From Holacanthus passer (Eukaryota; Chordata; Actinopteri; Pomacanthidae), in NCBI GenBank assembly GCA_025331565.1, contig JAFREQ010000043.1, positions 2,232,001-2,296,000 on the forward strand: 64,000 nucleotides of DNA, in the 5' to 3' direction. Within the stretch, counting starts at the first letter, position 1. Each line of letters begins with the position of its first letter. Positions 58,301 to 64,000 of this stretch are shown here, one piece after another. A program made the translations under genes and the position numbers. The notes beneath the pieces are model-generated. The model was not told the origin of the DNA. It ran no database searches and worked only from the letters and a program-made list of their open reading frames with translations.

Positions 58301-60432
58301 TTTAATTAGTTTTTCTCTTATCAGACGATATGAGTGCAGTTCCGTTTACCACAACATCCATCAGTTGAACACTTAGATAACGTGAGCTGTCTTGAGTTCT
58401 CTCACTCAACATGAAAACATTCTTGATAAAAAGTAGCCTCTGTATATCAGGGTGGTTACATGAACTGATAATGCGTATCTTCATCACCATCACTGTCCTG
58501 TACGCTTAGACGCTCAACTGTTCGTGTCTTATCTGTCCTATCTTGGTTTATTTTGTTGATGGGACGTCATTTAAGAATTCCATTCCATCATTTTATACGG
58601 TTGACGTGCTTGCAGATTTTTGCACAGCGCTCACAGTATCACGTCTGTAAGAAGTGGGCAACAGTTTCGTATCCCCAGAAAAGGAAACTGTCCTTGTTTA
58701 ATAAGTCACTGATCTGTTGCAACAGCAGAAAAATGTGGTCATACTGGAAAGCTGCCACAGGTCCAGAAATCTGACCATAACAAAGCACGTATGATATTAA
58801 CCCCACAGATATTTTGCATAACAAAGTGTCGTGCGAGTGTGTCTGCATCTGTACACTGTTTTTGAGCTCTGCACGCGCAGACCTGCACAATCAGATGAGT
58901 CAGCTGAGTATAAGACCTCAATATGATATGACCATGTGGTAAAGAGAAGGAAAACATGAAAGAAGCACTCTGGGCAAGTCGTAACCTTTTCAGGACACAA
59001 CTGTAGCATCAGAGTTTTAGTTCATATTGAGACTTTTTTTTTATTTACTATTGAGACATTTACATTGCCAGATAAAAATAGGGCATTAATGTGAAACACT
59101 GTAATATAGAATTATAACTATGAGCACAAATCAGATTTTGAAATGGACTCTTCTTAAACATTAAGGGAGTTCTACTTTGTCATTTTTTCAATTTCCATGT
59201 TTTCATGGCTGCCAGTGTTCCAGGAAGTGTGGTTTACAACATATTGCGGTGTTTAATGAGTTCTACTGTGTTTTAATAGTGGCTGCCTGTTCCAGGAAGA
59301 CAATAAAACGAGTGCACACTCTACATGTCTGATTAGGGATGAAAGATGCTTGTTTCTGTTTTTATGCCCACTGGCCTTCATGCAAAAATGGCAGAAAGCT
59401 CAGCATGAAAGTCCAAATCCATATTTACTGCAGCCGCTCTGTCCAATCAATTTTTCACACATTCTCTGGCTTATTTTTAACTGGCTTCCACTTTTATTAT
59501 GATGCCGTCACAGGGCGAGGAGATCTTTCTGGACATGTTTGAAGATGAATACAGGAGCATGACGGTTAGTTGGCCCTCATTTGATTTCACATTTTAGTTT
59601 TTTTCCTTACTCCATAATTTACCCAAGCTTACAAATATATTCATGGTGTTGCTAATGTGTGTGTGGGTGCTCTACATGGGCTTGTCTGAATGTGTGTATG
59701 TTACAGAGTAAACCGCTAAATGTGGAGTATCTCATGATGGACGCCTCAGTGCTGCTGCCACCCACCGGCACCCCTCTGACTGGCATCGACTTCGTCAAGA
59801 GACTGCCCTGCGGAGACGTGGAGAAGACACGCAGGGTGCGTCCAGACACACTTAAGCTCACTTCACATTGCTTAAATCTGAAAATCAGTGGCTCTCAAAT
59901 ACCACAGGTTGTTGGAGTCCTGGGACGTCAGGTCTTGGAGTTGTAATACGAGTTTCCCCTTGAGGCTATGTTGCACCTGAAATCAACCAAGTGGAATTCT
60001 CTTTACTTAAACACAGCTGACATTTTAAAACACCCCTGTCATACTAAAAAGCAAGAGGACCTCATGTTACATTGTTGTGGTTTCAACAACCTTTGCTACG
60101 AACACATGATGCCAGAATGGCAGCACTCCAAAGCTCAGCTCAAAGATGAAATGCAACAGCCTGATCAAAACTTTGGATGAGTAATGTCTTGTGTTTTCTA
60201 ATAGCATTTTATTTTGTTGTTTTTTCCATTGCTTTGTTGTTTCAGACAGTAAGGTCAGGTGAGCATAACATCTCTAACCCTTAGTGTTGGACCTCTCCAC
60301 TCTGTCCACAGGCGATCCGTGTGTTCTTCATGTTGCGGTCCTTATCGCTTCAGCTTCAGGGAGAACCTGAGACGCAGCTGCCTCTGACCAGACCTGAAGA
60401 CCTTATCAAGACAGACGACGTCTTAGACCTCA
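37546..60432 (+). CDS. clec16a: CLEC16A, endosomal/autophagy regulator (3' partial)
   Basis: Endosome-associated protein (Drosophila ema homolog) acting with RNF41/USP8 in mitophagy and endolysosomal traffic; despite its name it has no functional lectin domain. Exons: 37546-37619, 38507-38635, 39750-39883, 40397-40545, 42268-42373, 44559-44564, 46286-46409, 46941-47115, 47907-47957, 48467-48583, 51711-52047, 53407-53518, 53669-53769, 54381-54500, 55335-55444, 57289-57333, 59514-59564, 59707-59835, 60312-60432. Sum 2191 nt, 730 residues plus one base; all phases agree and translation tracks human closely (MFGRSRSWVGG; ETIRSITEILIWGDQNDSSV; KFDFSDEEIMAYYISFLKTL; MDASVLLPPTGTPLTGIDFV; GEPETQLPLTRPEDLIKTDD). 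The N-terminal FPL domain is roughly residues 50-200. ATG 37546 has context AACCATGT. Exon 51711-52047 has a glycine-rich expansion. The exon starting with the second base of the next Asn codon was not found before 64000. The 3.1-kb intron 10 (48584-51710) and others hold only repeats. Confidence 0.97.
40961..41009. repeat. (GCGT)n tetranucleotide, about 12 units
   Basis: A perfect alternating purine-pyrimidine tract in CLEC16A intron 4, a classic Z-DNA-prone sequence and CpG-dense. Confidence 0.95.
44559..44564 (+). CDS. clec16a: CLEC16A 6-nt microexon (TTTCAT)
   Basis: Six bases between acceptor 'cctaactccag' (behind a ~150-bp C/T-rich tract) and a perfect donor GTAAGT. Inclusion turns Lys-Val-Asp into Lys-Val-Ser-Leu-Asp, matching the human VSLDNQ. 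Skipping from 42373 to 46286 also stays in frame (VDNQ). It is therefore a symmetric cassette adding two residues. Supported by phase and by conservation recalled from the human protein. Confidence 0.85.
46882..46926. repeat. (TC)n tract before a CLEC16A acceptor
   Basis: About 22 CT units ending 14 bp before the exon at 46941; it serves as an extreme polypyrimidine tract. Confidence 0.95.
48742..48771. repeat. (CA)n microsatellite
   Basis: CA-rich run in CLEC16A intron 10, close to a shorter CA run directly after the donor at 48584. Confidence 0.9.
51003..51065. repeat. (TG)n followed by (TGCGTC)n
   Basis: About 19 TG units, then three TGCGTC hexamers; CLEC16A intron 10. Confidence 0.95.
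53521..53562. repeat. (AC)n directly after a CLEC16A donor
   Basis: Begins two bases into the intron after exon 53407-53518 (AG|GTACAC...). The intron is only 150 bp and its acceptor (tctttctacag) is ordinary. Confidence 0.95.
54505..54546. repeat. (CA)n at the 5' end of CLEC16A intron 14
   Basis: Starts directly after GTAA of the donor at 54501. It is complementary to the (TG)n that ends the same intron. Confidence 0.97.
54767..55005 (+). mobile_element. non-autonomous repeat (family A, copy 3)
   Basis: Has 'cagattccaaaaaagttggg', 'acatatactcgattacaaac', 'cgggacaggagcaat' and 'gactgtgaaagttgtggaat', near-identical to the copy at 22485. It breaks off where the LINE-derived element at 55008 begins, inside CLEC16A intron 14. 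Confidence 0.65.
55008..55145 (+). mobile_element. short LINE-derived element
   Basis: A GC-rich start (ccggcgccgcgtgagtggca) runs straight into the LINE 3' tail 'tttcccctgaggggcgatca' and 'tcttatctta', with no coding part between. It looks like an internally deleted retrotransposon copy. Confidence 0.5.
55260..55332. repeat. (TG)n forming the CLEC16A exon 15 acceptor
   Basis: About 36 TG units run without a break into the AG at 55333-55334. There is no separate polypyrimidine tract. Confidence 0.97.
55848..55881. repeat. poly-T tract
   Basis: Two T runs of about 15-17 split by one G, in a CLEC16A intron; followed by 'gcagg' but no exon was found there. Confidence 0.9.
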
Positions 60433-62116
60433 GTAAGACCCACACAGAGGCATACTGTACAGAGCAGACCCACAGGCTATAGGACAGCTATTGCGCTTAT
60501 TTATTTATCATTTTAACACTTATAGTCACACAAGCAGGGCCATCAATCTATTTAGTATCATGAAAGTATAACCTAAGACAATAAAGGAGAGAAAATTATA
60601 GAGCAAGAACAGGAGTGTATAGTTTCCCCAAAAGGCCTTCCATCATCTACTGCGACACACGTCAGTAATTCTCTCTCTCTCTCTCTCTCTGTTTCAAACA
60701 CACTCACAGTCTCCCACTCGACCTACAACACAGATTTCTAAGTACATTCTTAACAGTAACCAAACACATGCACATGCAAAACAAGCACAACCACAACGCT
60801 GCAGAGTCGAGCGTACAGATACATTCACCAGTATCTACATACACACCTTCCCACACACACAGATAACCTGAGCAGTCCTCTCTTGCTGTTCACAGGTATG
60901 TTGCTGATGCTATGGAAACTCGCACGTGGTTAGCCTTGCGGGATATCACAAATACGTTTGCAGGCACAGTAATGTGAGGGTGATGATGCTGTCACACACA
61001 CATGCAATGCGCAAATTTTTGCAAATTTTTACATCTTATTTTTTTTTTAAGCTTTGCATGCATTTGTGACTCCTTGGTGTTGAATTACAATACAGATGTC
61101 GATATGCTACCTTCTACCATCACAACCTCACAGCACTCTACTTCTCAGTTACTAAAGCTGGACTGCAACTCAGCTACCTACCAAGAGTAAGGTTTTGCTG
61201 AAATGTGCGTATAAGGTGATTTCAGAGTTTTTCACACACTTGCCCGACTGTATTGAAGGATAAGCCTGGTTTTCTTGTCTATGTGTATGTAGAAAATGCT
61301 TCAGTGCCAACGAACTTAACAAACCTTTGACAAACAAAAGAGCCGAACTTTTGCTTTGACAGACATATGGAAGCAGGTTGGGATAGAAAGGATGCTTTGA
61401 GAAGTGAAAACCAACACGATCACAACAGTAGGATTTAAAGACTAAACACTTCTGAAATATATGAATAAGAGTAGAGATACTCCAAAAAAGCTCATATTTG
61501 CTCTGTTTAAACTAAACCATCACTAGGAGCTGTTGTGTCCTAACATCTCTCCCTGCTTCTTTAGCATAACATGACATGGCAGTATCAATGTCACTGAAAG
61601 TCCAACAACACCATTTATACACAGTTTTTTGTGCAGTGTAATGCAATCCAGTACAGAAGCCCTGGTTTACAACTGCAGAAATAGCAGGAATGTAGCATTT
61701 GCAAAAATGAAATTACATCGTAATTACATCATGTGTTCGTGCAGCCTGCGGTCCTACCCTTTTTATCTTCGAATCATCAGGAGACCAAATGGGAGGTTTT
61801 CTGTCAGCAAAATATTTACTGGATGGAAAATATAATCAGAACTAGACTGATTACTGGGAATGTTGTGCCACAGTTCTCTCGAAATATCAAATTATCGAAT
61901 ATCGAGATAGCCTTGTCTTGGAACAGATGCAGGACGTACAACCTACTTCCTAGCACTAATTGTGTTGCAGTCAAAACTTAGTTATTCAATTCCACTGAAT
62001 TCTTGTGTCACTCAGATGAACACTTTTGACCACCCGAGAGCAAATGGAATAAGCAGCCTCACTGTTTTCTGGATTGGTGACTCTAAATTGCTTGTTGTTT
62101 TAAATGTGAGTGTGAA

Positions 62117-62203
<87 letters not shown>

Positions 62204-64000
62204 CAGTCTGGTGACCTGTGGATGGGTGGACCCGCCTCTCCTGTGCAATGTCGTCTAGTGACACTGCATTGGATGAGTAGATCAAGGATAAGGATAAAGG
62301 ATATCCAGGGCTAGAGGGCATGTTTTTCACATTTATGTTACTGTTATAGTTTGTTTATTACTCCCCTGTACGCCTTAATAATTTCAGTGTATCTGAAAGT
62401 TTATACCACTTCACTTTATGGCTTTGGCTCTGAGAATAGAGAGTTGAAGAGTAGACAGTAAGTCTCTTATTTGAAATGAGCCTTTTCCCTCATATTTAAT
62501 TTGTCTTTTTTATTAAGCTGTACATCTCAGAAAGAAAGTACACTTGGTCACAAATTCCCAATATAGCAAAGAAACCCCTCTTTTCCCCTGTTTTCTTTTC
62601 CTCTTTCACACTTTCTTTGCACCATCTCTATTCTTTCTGTTTCTATTCTGATCAGTAACATAAGGTTGTCAGAGTAATTTAAGAAAAACTTGTACAAGTG
62701 AAATGTTCTGTTTTCTTTTGATCTCACATGTGATTTCAAATACGATTTGAAATGGCAGTAGGTCTACCATTAAATTCACTTCTTAGAATGAAGTGTTCAT
62801 TGTAAATTCCACCATGGTTGTTTGCTTAGCAGGGATGACTGTACCGCCTGTGGCAAATTCAGGTAGTCATAGCCTTTAAGAGTTATCATGTCATCTGTGA
62901 TGACTGAGCTGATGTTTCGGTGCTTTTTGGAAACACATTTGCTGAATGATTAATGCTGTGACACAGCAATGCGCCTTCAGATACTGAAATGCCTCTTCTT
63001 TAAATATGTCACTGCTATTTCTTCATTACAATATTGACAGTTTCATTTATTTACTCATTTTTATTTTCAGACTGTATGGAACAGCACAACAGGCCTAATT
63101 TATTGTTGGAAGTCTCTCCACTTTTGTGATGGATGTGTTTCGTAGTGAAAGTTCTACTTTCATTTTTTCCCCCAAACCCTGGTGATGGAAACAACAAGTG
63201 TTTTCTTCATTTGCCTCATTCAGGATGGGGGGTGAGTGGTCTCAAAAGTCACTTGACAGATGGATGGAAAAACTCCTATTGAAACTAAATGTCTCCCTGC
63301 AGCTTTACTTTCAAATTAAGTTCAGTGGTTGAAACTGTGACTGCGTTCACGAATCCAGATGCCTGTCAGAAGAGCGTGTGATAAATGTAGGTACTGATAA
63401 CCTATTTCTGACACTTGAAAAGATAATTTTACACAATCTCTGTTATGTGTTTATGATGGTCTATCTTGCATTTAACTCAATGTATGGTTAAAGCAAACAA
63501 TTCCCTTGTAAGTCACTGTCACTTTCATTTAAGCAATGTGGTTGACTAAGAACACACTCTTGCAGAGTAATTGCGGGGAGCGGGAGGGTTTTTCCTCATG
63601 GGTTGGGGGATTTAAACCTGTAACCTTCCACCCACAGACTCCTTTTTCTGACCATCAGGCTGCCACCGCCTCCGTTTCACCACATCCTCCGGTAACTGTC
63701 GAACCACGTTTGTGGTTGCAGACAGAGTAGAAGGCCACGTTCAATTCCCATCAACAGGAACTTTGCCTAAAGTGTGCTGCAGGAAGTGCACCTAGTGTGT
63801 GACTCAAAGGCAGCATGTGAAAAAAAGCTGATACTGTTCTCTTTGTGTGCTGATTTTACTTGTGCTATTTTTCTACCGCACATGCTCAAGTGTCGCCAGT
63901 TACCTCTTGGATGAAAGAGACACCAGGCTTGAAACTTGACTCGCTTGTTTTCGTTAGCACAAGTGAACACAGTCTCTCCCATTGTGTCTCTTCAGTCATT
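60433..64000 (+). other. clec16a: CLEC16A intron 19, partial
   Basis: From the donor at 60433 to the window end I saw no sequence matching the next CLEC16A exon and no other gene. It contains (TC)n at 60669-60691 and the (TG)n at 62119-62202. Confidence 0.6.
62119..62202. repeat. (TG)n microsatellite, 42 units
   Basis: The longest perfect TG tract of the window, in a CLEC16A intron. Cys-Val and His-Thr peptides read from it are not genes. Confidence 0.98.

Noticed and set aside
62012..62330. Cys-Val and His-Thr repeat frames (also at 53333-53760, 54239-54547 and 55259-55579)
   Set aside because: Translations of TG/CA microsatellites.
1..64000. CRISPR arrays, operons, prokaryotic signals, viral genes
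   Set aside because: None seen; the window is spliced vertebrate DNA and all tandem repeats are microsatellites.

Overview
This is a vertebrate nuclear genome window, almost certainly a ray-finned (teleost, probably percomorph) fish. The genes are split by short spliced introns. The repeats are typical of teleosts: long CA/TG microsatellites, a tRNA-derived SINE with a GGAT tail, LINE 3' tails of the 'ggggatcaataaa...tcttatctta' type, and Tc1/mariner-like miniature elements. The gene order NUBP1 - CIITA - DEXI - CLEC16A matches the human 16p13.13 autoimmunity locus. All splice models were built by hand from GT/AG sites, reading phase and recalled protein families; no alignment or database search was run.

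Layout. 698-8694 (+): NUBP1, a cytosolic Fe-S cluster assembly NTPase, nine exons to the stop, first exon outside the window. 8695-11439: intergenic. 11440-12897 (+): an intronless 485-codon reading frame. Its first ~80 residues look like the CARD of the dendritic-cell (promoter I) form of mammalian CIITA, and its C-terminus has a transmembrane segment. 12898-18309: intergenic, or CIITA 5' region, holding a SINE with intact target-site duplication and a possible IRF-element promoter with a non-coding exon. 18310-31388 (+): CIITA, the master transactivator of MHC class II, 21 exons, 1213 codons, complete. 31843-36371: no gene found; possibly the DEXI 3' UTR and intergenic DNA. 36372-36641 (-): DEXI. 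36642-37545: compact head-to-head DEXI/CLEC16A promoter region with two inverted CCAAT boxes 31 bp apart. 37546 to beyond 64000 (+): CLEC16A, 19 exons seen including a 6-nt microexon; the 3' part lies outside the window.

Most interesting points. (1) The CARD/transmembrane frame upstream of CIITA. A donor at the end of its CARD joins in frame to the first CIITA coding exon, so this one locus could encode both a membrane-anchored CARD protein (MAVS-like layout) and a CARD-bearing CIITA. (2) CLEC16A intron 14 starts with (CA)n directly after the donor and ends with (TG)n directly at the acceptor, which could pair and replace the usual polypyrimidine tract. (3) A 6-nt cassette microexon in CLEC16A. 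(4) A nested repeat in a degraded LINE within CIITA. TVP23A, which sits between NUBP1 and CIITA in mammals, was not found.
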